From the NCBI GenBank assembly GCA_946536955.1, contig CAMNFJ010000029.1, positions 1 through 21,299 of the forward strand: 21,299 nucleotides of DNA, read 5' to 3'. Position numbers and translations under genes: made by a program. Source of the stretch: CAG-791 sp002394525. GTDB lineage: Bacteria > Bacillota > Clostridia > Lachnospirales > Lachnospiraceae. Below, one piece after another: positions 12,950 through 20,391 of the stretch; the stretch's first letter is position 1; each line of letters opens with the position of its first letter. The notes below the pieces were generated by a model that was not told the DNA's origin, searched no databases, and saw only the letters and a list, made by a program, of their open reading frames with translations.

Positions 12950-14428
12950 ATGTTAAAAGATTTTGTAAAAGCCGCAAAGCCCGAACCGGACCAGCTGTCG
13001 GCAGAGATCAGACAACAAAGAGACAGGCTGGCAGTATTCCAGACAAAGATCAAGGAGGCAAAGCTCCCGGTCATGGTGATCTTTGAAGGCTGGGGCGCTG
13101 CCGGCAAGGGAAGCATGATCGGACGTGTCATCCGCAGCATCGACCCCCGCTTCTTTGCGGTAAAGACAATGGCAGAGCCGACGCCCGAAGACATGCGTTA
13201 TCCTTTTTTATACAGGTATATGAAGGAGATCCCGGAAGCGGGAAAATTTGTCTTCTTTGACGCTTTCTGGATGGAGGAGGTCATCTCCCAGAAAATGACA
13301 GGGATCATTGATGACAGTACCTATGCCAGACGGGTCAAAAGCATCAACACGACGGAGAGGTCTCTGACGGACAACGGCTACCTGGTCATGAAATTTTTCT
13401 TCCATATCAGCAGGAAGGAACAGAAAAAGCGCCTCAAGTCCCTCAAGGGCCATAAAAACACAAGCTGGCGCGTCAATCTCTTCGATGTTCTGGAAAACAA
13501 GTACTACAACGATTATCTGGAGGTATATGACCAGTTTCTGGAGGACACCAACCGGTCGGCCGCGCCCTGGTACATCATCGACGCCAAGGACAAGAAATGG
13601 GCTGAGCTCCAGGTCCTGCGCTTCCTCAACCAGGGAATCGACACCGCCCTGAAGAACCACGCCCTGGCCGCCCCGATCCGGCAGAACATCTTCCCGCTCA
13701 ACCGCACGCCGCTCCTGTCAGAGATTTCTCTCGACGACAAGACGATCACGGACGAGGAATACAAGGCCGAGCTGGATGACCTGCAGAAGAAGCTCAGCGA
13801 CCTCCACAATGTGCTCTACCGCAAAAAGATCCCGGTCATCATCGCCTACGAGGGCTGGGACGCCGCCGGAAAGGGGGGCAATATCAAGCGCATCACCGCG
13901 GCCCTGGATCCCCGCGGCTACCAGGTCCTCCCGATCGCCAGTCCCGAGCCCCACGAAAAGGCCCGCCACTTCCTCTGGCGCTTCTGGACCCGCCTGCCCA
14001 AGGACGGCCACATCGCCATCTTTGACCGGACCTGGTACGGCCGCGTCATGGTCGAGCGGCTGGAGGGCTTCTGCAGCGAAAACGACTGGCAGCGCGCCTA
14101 CAACGAGATCAATGAATTCGAGAAGGAACTCGCGGAGTGGGGCGCCGTCGTCATCAAGTTCTGGGTCCAGATCGACAACGAGACCCAGCTCGAGCGCTTC
14201 ACCGACCGCCAGAACACCCCGGAAAAGCAGTGGAAGATCACCGACGAAGACTGGCGCAACCGCGAGAAATGGTCAGACTATGAAGCCGCGGTCAACGAGA
14301 TGCTCCAGAAGACCAACACGACCTTCGCGCCCTGGTACATCCTGGAGTCCAATGATAAAAAATATGCCAGGATCAAGGCCCTGCGCATTGTCGTGGATAC
14401 ACTGAAAAAGGCCTGCAAGGAGAGGTAA
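12950..14428 (+). CDS. Two-domain polyphosphate kinase 2 (polyphosphate:AMP phosphotransferase type)
   Basis: Product of 492 residues made of two PPK2 domains in tandem, the class II arrangement, which transfers phosphate from polyphosphate to AMP. The C-terminal domain has an intact Walker A YEGWDAAGKGG (300-310) and Walker B FDRTWYGRVMVER (358-370). In the N-terminal domain Walker A is FEGWGAAGKGS (45-55) and Walker B is FFDAFWMEEV (102-111): the Asp, Arg and Tyr of the active copy are Gly49, Ala105 and Met108. The N-terminal domain is therefore probably not catalytic. The start at 12950 has GGAAAGGGG about 8 bases upstream; the open frame upstream is not coding-like. It is divergent from mtlA and convergent with mtlR, so it separates transporter and regulator. 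G+C rises through the gene (26/60 at 13381-13440, 39/60 at 13981-14040). Confidence 0.92.
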   Translation: MLKDFVKAAKPEPDQLSAEIRQQRDRLAVFQTKIKEAKLPVMVIFEGWGAAGKGSMIGRVIRSIDPRFFAVKTMAEPTPEDMRYPFLYRYMKEIPEAGKFVFFDAFWMEEVISQKMTGIIDDSTYARRVKSINTTERSLTDNGYLVMKFFFHISRKEQKKRLKSLKGHKNTSWRVNLFDVLENKYYNDYLEVYDQFLEDTNRSAAPWYIIDAKDKKWAELQVLRFLNQGIDTALKNHALAAPIRQNIFPLNRTPLLSEISLDDKTITDEEYKAELDDLQKKLSDLHNVLYRKKIPVIIAYEGWDAAGKGGNIKRITAALDPRGYQVLPIASPEPHEKARHFLWRFWTRLPKDGHIAIFDRTWYGRVMVERLEGFCSENDWQRAYNEINEFEKELAEWGAVVIKFWVQIDNETQLERFTDRQNTPEKQWKITDEDWRNREKWSDYEAAVNEMLQKTNTTFAPWYILESNDKKYARIKALRIVVDTLKKACKER

Positions 14429-14493
14429 GACCCTGCCCCGGCCAAAAATCGAAATTTCCCATGAGCTAAAAAAGTGTCTGAGGCACTCAGGAT

Positions 14494-14566
14494 GAGCCGG
14501 GGGACCTGCTGGCTGACTCACCCCACAGGGGCGGGTCAGCCGGTCAGTCCCCCGGCTCTTTCATTT
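14494..14566 (+). terminator. Long hairpin terminator of ppk2, also repeat-family copy 2
   Basis: GAGCCGGGGGAC (14494-14505) pairs perfectly with GTCCCCCGGCTC (14547-14558). Inside, GGCTGAC pairs with GTCAGCC and CCCC with GGGG around ACA. TTTCATTT follows on the plus strand. The 5' arm contains GGGGAC-N7-CTGACTCA, as in the repeats at 2718 and 16791. Confidence 0.75.
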
Positions 14567-14572
14567 CACATT

Positions 14573-16753
14573 TCACATTTTTTCGACATATTCCGAAAAG
14601 AAGGTCCGCAGCTCATGGGTGAGTTCGGTGCGCACGGCATCCTCCTCCCCGGCCAGGACAGCGTCCAGAAACTCCCTGTTTTTAATAAAGGCGCCGCTGA
14701 TCCTGCCCAGGACCTCGGCGTGGATCTGTCTGTGGCTGTCGACGGGCATCAGCATCATGACCGCCGCCCCGATCCCCTTGAAATAGGGGTCCGTGAAGGA
14801 TCCGCCGCTCCTGGGTGTGCAGGTCACGAAGACGGTCTCCTGGACCGCGTCCGTCCTGCAGTGGAGGAGGCAGAAATTCATCTCGGGAAAGATCTGGGAA
14901 TTGAGGCGCTCGCGCTCCGTCACCGAGGAGATGACCCTGGAGGCGGAGGAGAGGCTGTCCGTGACCTGCATGGCCAGGACTCTGAGCAGCTCCCGGAAGG
15001 TCACCTTTTCCGCGATCCTGTAATGGCGGTATTTGCGGGTCAGGGCGGACAGATCTCCCGCGATCACGCCAATCTCGTCCATCTGCCGGACAAAGTCCGT
15101 GTCCTGTCTGCGGCGGCGGACCTGGCCGTAGCCCTTGATCCTGTACTCGATCTGGTTGATGTCGCTGGCTGTGATCAGGGGGCTGATCCTGACGCAGTCG
15201 ATCCCCAGGAAGTCCAGATTCAGGGTGGAGACAAAGAAATCCGTGTCCGCGATCACGCCGGGACTGATCTCATCCATTCCGTAGGCCCGGAAGGTCGCCC
15301 TGTCCCCGAGGCGGTTGCTGAGCTTGGTCAGCATCAGGCGGGCGACGCCGAAGCCGCTGGCGCAGACGACCCCGATCACGACCCTTCTGGCCGTCCTCTG
15401 GCGCTCCAGGATCCGTTCCTCCGCCGCGCCGAAATGCATGGCCAGAAACCCCACTTCCTCCTCCCGGACCTTCGCGCCCGTCTCACGCTCTATGACGACG
15501 GCGGCTCTGGCGCAGCGCTCAAAGACATCGGGATATTCCTCCTGAATATCCTTGAGGATGGGGTTGAAAATATTCATGTGGTTGAAGAGGCGGACGATGA
15601 CTGGCCTCAGATGCACCAGGAGGCCGCGGACAAAATCATCATCACACTTGAGCTCATAGGCGATCGAGGGATTGAAGATCTCGGTCATCTCATCGATCAT
15701 GTTCAGGAGCTTCTCCTCGTCCATTCCGCGCAGCTGCCGCATGACGGCGTCGTCCGCCGACGGCGTGTCTCCCGCGCTTCCGGAATAGGCGATCTTGGAT
15801 CCCCGCAGGTGGAGCAGGATATAGGAGAGCTCCACACCCGGGATCGTGATCGCGAACTCCTCTTCCATCTCCCGCAGGATCCTCGAGGCCAGATCGTAGC
15901 CCTCCCACGAGGCCAGGTCCTCCAGCCCCTTTTCATCAGCCTCCACCACAGCCCCCTTTTCCACGCGGTCGATCGCGATCGCGATATGGACCGCCAGGCC
16001 GGCGAGCGCATTGCCGGTCAGCTGCCGCAGCATGGGCTCATCCATCCTGTTCAGAACCCCGTAGACCCGGCTCAGGATATCATTGTTGAGCAGGGAGTAG
16101 ATCCCGCTGTCCCCGGCGCTCAGCAGAATGTCCGTGATGGCCTCCTCCGCGTTTTTAAAGCCGTGCACGGCTTTTCCGGAAGCACCCTCACTCCCCTGGC
16201 CGGGGCTCTTTTCCTTTCTGCGGTCCCTGGTCCTCTGAGAACTGTTCTCGTGGATAAAGCGCCGCATCGCCTCCCGGTAGTCTCCCTCCGAGCCTCCCAG
16301 GACGACCCCGTAGCCCGGTCTGCGGATGACCTCCAGATTGTTTTCCGCAAACCAGTCTCCCAGCGCCTCCATATCGCTGGCGACCGTCGCCTCGCTGACA
16401 TCCAGCATCTGGCTGTAGTAGAAAAGCTTCCTGGGCTCTCTGTCCCGCAGCAGCTCAAAGAGGAGGTGCCTGCGCCTCTCCTCCCGGCCTGCGGCCTCCG
16501 TGCCGCTGTTCTTTTCCACTTCCCTGCGCAGCTTTTCTATGTTCTGCAGCTCTCCGGACAGGACGATCCCTTTTCCCTTGCGGTTGACGAGCCGCACTCC
16601 GTACTGGCGGATATCACTTTCCAGAAAGCCGAACTCCCTCTGGATCGTCCGTTTGCTGACCCCCAGCAGGTCCGCAATCTCCTGCTTGGAAACAGGCCCC
16701 TTCCCTCCCAGCAGGATCTCCAGGATCTGCTGGGTCCTGGGTGTGAATTCCAT
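14573..16753 (-). CDS. mtlR: PRD-containing transcriptional regulator of the MtlR type
   Basis: Product of 726 residues with the full MtlR/LicR architecture. Two N-terminal helix-turn-helix regions lie at about 1-65 (KQEIADLLGVSKRTIQREFGFL) and 90-150 (SQMLDVSEATVASDMEAL). PRD1 (about 205-325) has His256 and His315, PRD2 (about 345-450) has His381 and His440. An EIIB-like domain at 457-550 has Cys464 (VCASGFGVARLM), and an EIIA-like domain at 580-726 has His631 (CLLHCRT). All usual phosphorylation sites are therefore present, so PTS control is expected: phosphate from HPr activates, phosphate from EII inhibits. The EIIB cysteine context and the nearby mtlA point to mannitol. A polar low-complexity insert lies at about 170-200. 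GGAGG precedes the ATG. It follows ridA on the same strand after 121 bases and is convergent with ppk2. Confidence 0.88.
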   Translation of the reverse strand: MEFTPRTQQILEILLGGKGPVSKQEIADLLGVSKRTIQREFGFLESDIRQYGVRLVNRKGKGIVLSGELQNIEKLRREVEKNSGTEAAGREERRRHLLFELLRDREPRKLFYYSQMLDVSEATVASDMEALGDWFAENNLEVIRRPGYGVVLGGSEGDYREAMRRFIHENSSQRTRDRRKEKSPGQGSEGASGKAVHGFKNAEEAITDILLSAGDSGIYSLLNNDILSRVYGVLNRMDEPMLRQLTGNALAGLAVHIAIAIDRVEKGAVVEADEKGLEDLASWEGYDLASRILREMEEEFAITIPGVELSYILLHLRGSKIAYSGSAGDTPSADDAVMRQLRGMDEEKLLNMIDEMTEIFNPSIAYELKCDDDFVRGLLVHLRPVIVRLFNHMNIFNPILKDIQEEYPDVFERCARAAVVIERETGAKVREEEVGFLAMHFGAAEERILERQRTARRVVIGVVCASGFGVARLMLTKLSNRLGDRATFRAYGMDEISPGVIADTDFFVSTLNLDFLGIDCVRISPLITASDINQIEYRIKGYGQVRRRRQDTDFVRQMDEIGVIAGDLSALTRKYRHYRIAEKVTFRELLRVLAMQVTDSLSSASRVISSVTERERLNSQIFPEMNFCLLHCRTDAVQETVFVTCTPRSGGSFTDPYFKGIGAAVMMLMPVDSHRQIHAEVLGRISGAFIKNREFLDAVLAGEEDAVRTELTHELRTFFSEYVEKM

Positions 16754-16774
16754 ATGACCTCCATCTTATCAAAC

Positions 16775-16817
16775 GGGGGCGTGAGACAGAGGGAACGTAT
16801 CAGACTGACTCACCCCC
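16775..16817. repeat. Intergenic hairpin repeat, copy 3 of the CTGACTCA family
   Basis: GGGGGCGTGAGACAG (16775-16789) pairs, with small bulges, with CTGACTCACCCCC (16805-16817). The 22 bases 16791-16812 match 2718-2739 at 19 positions. It lies between ridA and mtlR and might attenuate read-through on the minus strand. Confidence 0.6.
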
Positions 16818-16874
16818 GATGGGATGAGCCGCCCGCGCCGTCCCCCGGCCCGCGCCCCCTGCCCTTTTGCCGGA

Positions 16875-17255
16875 TCAGGACCTGACTGCGATGCACTCAA
16901 TCTCGACCTTCGCTCCCTTAGGGATGGCTCCGGCCTCAAAGGCCGCGCGGGCCGGATAGGGCTCCTCAAAAAATTCCGCGTAGACCTCATTCATGGCGGC
17001 GAAGTCCTTGATATCGTCGAGCAGGACGGTGGTCTTGACCACATCCTTCATGCTGAAGCCTGCTGCCGCCAGGATATTGCTGATATTGGTCAGGCTCTGC
17101 CTGGTCTGGGAGGCGATGTCCTCTCCGGCGAACTCCCCGGTCGCGGGCACGATGGGGATCTGTCCGGAGACATAGACGGTATTGCCGGCCAGGACCGCCT
17201 GGGAATAGGGGCCGATGGCCGCGGGGGCCTTGTCTGTGTGGATGGCTTTGTTCAT
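16875..17255 (-). CDS. ridA: RidA family enamine/imine deaminase
   Basis: Product of 126 residues; cytoplasmic trimeric enzyme that hydrolyses reactive 2-aminoacrylate and similar enamines made by PLP enzymes. GPYSQAV (15-21), VYVSGQIPI (28-35), DDIKDFAAMNEVY (81-93) and PARAAFEAG (101-109) are typical; Arg103 is the carboxylate-binding arginine and Glu120 is in IECIAV. The start is set at 17255 because AGGAGG lies about 6 bases upstream; an in-frame ATG six codons earlier overlaps this ribosome site. It is divergent from the aldolase gene at 17565 and lies upstream of mtlR on the same strand. Confidence 0.94.
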   Translation of the reverse strand: MNKAIHTDKAPAAIGPYSQAVLAGNTVYVSGQIPIVPATGEFAGEDIASQTRQSLTNISNILAAAGFSMKDVVKTTVLLDDIKDFAAMNEVYAEFFEEPYPARAAFEAGAIPKGAKVEIECIAVRS

Positions 17256-17564
17256 ATCTGTCCTCCTCTTCATAAATGACCGAAATACAGGAATGATCTA
17301 AATACAGGAATGACCGGACTGCCGGACCGCGGTCCGGATGCAGATCCTTCCCTCAATAAGGCTGCCCGGTCACTCCGGGGCCGTTACGAAAATAATAGCC
17401 TCCCCGCGCCGCATGCGCAAGGAATGTTTCTACCGTTTTCCCAACTTTTCAGGTGATTTTTTGTCCGGGGAATAGTATAGTATTCTTATAGCTTTTTGTT
17501 ACCGGAAACCGAATCAGTATGCACCTTCAACATGTTTTCATTTTCAGGAAAAGGAGGAAAAGTA
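17256..17564. promoter_or_regulatory. Divergent ridA-aldolase control region
   Basis: This 309-base gap holds a 17-bp tandem repeat (AAATACAGGAATGA at 17283-17296 and 17300-17313), a perfect 16-bp palindrome CCGGACCGCGGTCCGG (17322-17337), and an A+T-rich stretch at 17440-17495 that should contain the aldolase promoter (TATAGT at 17476 and TTCTTATA at 17484 are possible -10 elements; TTGTCC at 17461 a possible -35). I see no gene in it. Confidence 0.45.
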
Positions 17565-18533
17565 ATGGCATTGGTAACAACCACAGAGATGTTCAAGAAG
17601 GCCTATGACGGCGGCTATGCGGTCGGCGCTTTCAATGTAAATAACATGGAGATCGTCCAGGGCATCACGGAAGCCGCCGGCGAGCTCAAGAGCCCCGTGA
17701 TCCTGCAGGTCTCCAAGGGAGCCCGCGCCTACGCCAATCACACCTACCTTGTAAAGCTGGTCGAGGCTGCCATCATCGAGAATCCCGAGATCCCGATCGC
17801 GCTTCACCTCGACCACGGCGACACCTTCGAGCTCTGCAAGAACTGCATCGACGGAGGCTTCACTTCTGTCATGATCGACGCTTCCTCCAAATCCTTTGAG
17901 GACAATATCGCCCTGACCAAACAGGTCGTCGATTACGCGCACGCTCACGGCGTTGTCGTCGAGGCTGAGTTGGGAACCCTCGAGGGCGTTGAGGACGAGG
18001 TCGTCGTCGAGGCAGGCAAGGCCAGCTACACCAGGCCCGAAGAGGTCGAAGAATTCGTGACCCGCACAGGCTGCGACTCCCTGGCGATCGCCATCGGCAC
18101 CTCCCACGGCGCTTACAAGTTCAGGCCCGAGCAGTGCACCCGCAATGAGGAAGGCATCCTGGTACCCCCGCCGCTGCGCTTCGATGTCCTGGAGGAGGTC
18201 TCCAGAAGGCTTCCCGGATTCCCGATCGTTCTGCACGGCTCCTCCTCCGTACCGCAGGAGTTCGTCAAGATGGTCAACACCTACGGCGGCAACATGCCCG
18301 ACGCGGTCGGCATCCCGGAGAGCCAGCTCCGCCACGCCGCAGAGCTCTCCGTCTGCAAGATCAATATCGACTCCGATATCCGCCTCGCCATGACCGGAAA
18401 CATCCGCAAGTACTTCGCGGAGCACCCGGACCACTTCGATCCCAGGCAGTATCTGAAGCCCGCCAGACAGGCCGTCAAGGATATGGTCGCCCACAAGATC
18501 CTCAACGTCCTCGGAAGCGCCGGCAAGGCATAA
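17565..18533 (+). CDS. fba: Class II fructose-bisphosphate aldolase, long form
   Basis: Product of 322 residues; zinc enzyme of glycolysis and gluconeogenesis that splits fructose-1,6-bisphosphate into dihydroxyacetone phosphate and glyceraldehyde-3-phosphate. Asp83 and His84 (LHLDHGD), His181 (IGTSHGAYKF) and His224 (VLHGSSSVP) are the expected catalytic and zinc residues, with CKINIDSDIRLAMT for phosphate binding. Compared with the 287-residue paralogue at 7818 it has extra segments at about 185-205 (CTRNEEGILVPPP) and 237-252 (VNTYGGNMPDAVGIPE). The start at 17565 has AAGGAGG seven bases upstream; the frame is open 23 codons further but without a ribosome site. The cupin gene follows after 74 bases and is probably co-transcribed up to the terminator at 19096. 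Confidence 0.95.
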   Translation: MALVTTTEMFKKAYDGGYAVGAFNVNNMEIVQGITEAAGELKSPVILQVSKGARAYANHTYLVKLVEAAIIENPEIPIALHLDHGDTFELCKNCIDGGFTSVMIDASSKSFEDNIALTKQVVDYAHAHGVVVEAELGTLEGVEDEVVVEAGKASYTRPEEVEEFVTRTGCDSLAIAIGTSHGAYKFRPEQCTRNEEGILVPPPLRFDVLEEVSRRLPGFPIVLHGSSSVPQEFVKMVNTYGGNMPDAVGIPESQLRHAAELSVCKINIDSDIRLAMTGNIRKYFAEHPDHFDPRQYLKPARQAVKDMVAHKILNVLGSAGKA

Positions 18534-18607
18534 GAAGCTGACTATGCTTTCCGGCCGGGAGCCCTGTCCGGAAAACAGGCATTTTTCAAAAAACGGGAGG
18601 TACATCT

Positions 18608-18958
18608 ATGATCCGCAAAGGCAGTGACTGTCAGATTGAATACCGCGAACATATGCGGGACGGCGACGGAACCGTCCAGCTGACCAATTTCATCACAGGT
18701 CCCGAGGAGCTCTCCGGCAAGGGCAGACTCTTTTCCAGGATCACCCTCAACCCCGGATGCAGCATCGGCTATCACGTGCACGAAGGTGACTCCGAACTCT
18801 TCTACATCCTCAAGGGAACCGCTGAGTACAGCGACAACGGAACCGTGAAGCAGGTCACTGCGGGCGATGTCACCATTTGTCCCTCCGGCGAAGGCCACGG
18901 CATAGCCAACCGCACCGACGAGGTCGTCGAGCTGATCGCCGTGATCGTATACGCTTAA
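18608..18958 (+). CDS. Small cupin-domain protein
   Basis: Product of 116 residues forming one cupin barrel. Motif 1 is GYHVHEGDSELFYILKG with His56, His58 and Glu63; motif 2 is GDVTICPSGEGHGIAN with His97. These are the four usual metal ligands, so it should bind a divalent metal. Single-domain cupins of this size include sugar-phosphate isomerase-like and regulatory sensor proteins; the substrate cannot be told. GGGAGG lies about 8 bases before the ATG. It follows the long aldolase gene on the same strand, which hints at a role in sugar metabolism, but only by position. Confidence 0.88.
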   Translation: MIRKGSDCQIEYREHMRDGDGTVQLTNFITGPEELSGKGRLFSRITLNPGCSIGYHVHEGDSELFYILKGTAEYSDNGTVKQVTAGDVTICPSGEGHGIANRTDEVVELIAVIVYA

Positions 18959-18969
18959 AGCATAAAAAA

Positions 18970-19090
18970 GACGCCCCGGAGACGCAGCAAGACCACATAA
19001 AGGCATAAAGCGCCTCAGAAACGCGAAAAAGCCGCAGAACAGCACAAGGGCGCCCCGGAGGCACAGCAAAAGTGTATAAAGGCAAACAGA
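18970..19090. repeat. Imperfect direct repeat with CACATAAAGGCATAAAG motif
   Basis: CGCCCCGGAGACGCAGCAAG followed by CATAAAGGCATAAAG (about 18971-19010) recurs about 80 bases later as CGCCCCGGAGGCACAGCAAA followed by TATAAAGGCAAACAG. The 17-mer CACATAAAGGCATAAAG at 18994-19010 is also found exactly at 1717-1733 before argC. Confidence 0.65.
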
Positions 19091-19095
19091 CGTCA

Positions 19096-19140
19096 GACCC
19101 GGCGTCCGGTCTTCGGCCGGACGCCGGGTCCTTCTTTTTA
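19096..19140 (+). terminator. Rho-independent terminator of the aldolase-cupin operon
   Basis: GACCCGGCGTCCGG (19096-19109) pairs perfectly with CCGGACGCCGGGTC (19117-19130) around TCTTCGG, followed by CTTCTTTTTA. Confidence 0.92.
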
Positions 19141-19214
19141 ATCCCGCGTTACCGTTCACGCCGCAGATGCTGCCAATGCGCGGGATTTTAAGACACAAAA
19201 AGGGGGAAGTGAAA

Positions 19215-20192
19215 TTGCTTATTCCGATCTTATTATTTGCACTTGGATTTGTGATGCTGATCAAGGGCGGCGACTGGTTTGTCGACGGATCTGTCGGTAT
19301 CGCGCACAGATTCAACCTGCCGGAGCTCCTGATCGGGGCGACGGTCGTCTCCGTCGGCACAACTCTGCCGGAGGTCATGGTCTCCTGCCAGGCCGCCATG
19401 CAGGGCAATGCGGGAATATCCTATGGCAATGCCATCGGATCCATCATCTGCAACGTCAGTCTGATCGCGGCGATCACCATTGCCGCCAGTCCCGGTCCCG
19501 TTAACACGAACAGTCTGAGGATCCCTGCCGGATTTTTCACTGTCGCGGCGGCCCTCTATCTGATCTTTGCCCTGACGACAGGAAGATTCGAGAGATGGCA
19601 GGGCTTTCTGTTTCTGTCGATCTTTGTGGCCTACATGGCCGTCAGCACGCTTCATATGAAGAATCATCCTGAGGAGGCGGAGCCTGCGAAGAAAGACGGA
19701 AAAAGCGGCTCCGAAAACAGCCCTCTCTACAAGGATATTCTGCTGCTGGTCGTCGGCGCCGTGGTCATCGCGATCGGCGCCAACCTTCTGGTCAACAACG
19801 GGACCCTGATCGCCCAATGGCTCGGAGTGCCGGACAGCGTGATCGGACTGACCATGATCGCCCTCGGGACCTCCCTTCCCGAGCTGATCACCGCGATCAC
19901 ATCCCTGATGAAGGGGCACGGCGCGCTCAGCCTCGGCAACATTATCGGAGCAAACCTCTTTAATATCGTCCTGGTATCCGGTGCCGCGATCGCGATCTCT
20001 CCCTTCAGCATTCCGTCTGAAAAGACGATCATGGGCATCAATTCCTCCTTTTTGGTGGATCTGCCGGTCATGGTCCTGGTCATGGCAATCCTGTGTGTCC
20101 CGGCCTTCATCAACAAAAAGCTGTCCCGCTGGCAGGGGATCCTGCTCCTGTGCATTTACGTATCCTTCACGGCTTATCAGTTCCTGTTTTAA
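19215..20192 (+). CDS. Calcium/sodium antiporter (YrbG-like, CaCA family)
   Basis: Product of 325 residues with about ten membrane segments in two inverted halves joined by a polar loop (about 149-171, HPEEAEPAKKDGKSGSENSP). The alpha-1 repeat holds GATVVSVGTTLPEVMVS and GNAIGSIICN (41-80); the alpha-2 repeat holds GLTMIALGTSLPELITA and GNIIGANLFNI (211-251). The Glu in each LPE is the ion-binding residue, so exchange of Ca2+ for Na+ or H+ is expected. The start is a TTG at 19215 placed eight bases after AGGGGGAA; GTG at 19209 is too close to that site, and an ATG at 19167 has no site and adds a non-membrane tail. It has its own terminator at 20201. Confidence 0.9.
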   Translation: MLIPILLFALGFVMLIKGGDWFVDGSVGIAHRFNLPELLIGATVVSVGTTLPEVMVSCQAAMQGNAGISYGNAIGSIICNVSLIAAITIAASPGPVNTNSLRIPAGFFTVAAALYLIFALTTGRFERWQGFLFLSIFVAYMAVSTLHMKNHPEEAEPAKKDGKSGSENSPLYKDILLLVVGAVVIAIGANLLVNNGTLIAQWLGVPDSVIGLTMIALGTSLPELITAITSLMKGHGALSLGNIIGANLFNIVLVSGAAIAISPFSIPSEKTIMGINSSFLVDLPVMVLVMAILCVPAFINKKLSRWQGILLLCIYVSFTAYQFLF

Positions 20193-20200
20193 ATCTGAAA

Positions 20201-20241
20201 AGCGGAGAGCCTTGCAGATGATCAAGGCTCTCCGCTCTTTT
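20201..20241 (+). terminator. Rho-independent terminator of the antiporter gene
   Basis: AGCGGAGAGCCTTG (20201-20214) pairs perfectly with CAAGGCTCTCCGCT (20223-20236), followed by CTTTTT. Confidence 0.92.
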
Positions 20242-20311
20242 TCACAACTCACCCGCCACTTCGATCGCCTCTTTGAGGCAATCTCAACGCGGCTGTCGCC
20301 GCAGGAAGAAA

Positions 20312-20355
20312 AAGAAAGCAGACCGCAAGTTCCGTGAGGTGAAACTTGCGGTCTG
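20312..20355 (-). terminator. Rho-independent terminator of the surface-protein gene
   Basis: CAGACCGCAAGTT (20319-20331) pairs perfectly with AACTTGCGGTCTG (20343-20355). On the minus strand CTTTCTTTTTCTT follows. It stands about 40 bases beyond the stop of the surface-protein gene. Confidence 0.9.
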
Positions 20356-20391
20356 TCCGGCTCAATTCAGTCATGAGCTGCAGGTTTGCAA

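Noticed and set aside
14474..16885. Plus-strand open frame of 803 codons opposite mtlR
   Set aside because: It spans the mtlR gene and both intergenic hairpins, with no ribosome site or domain.
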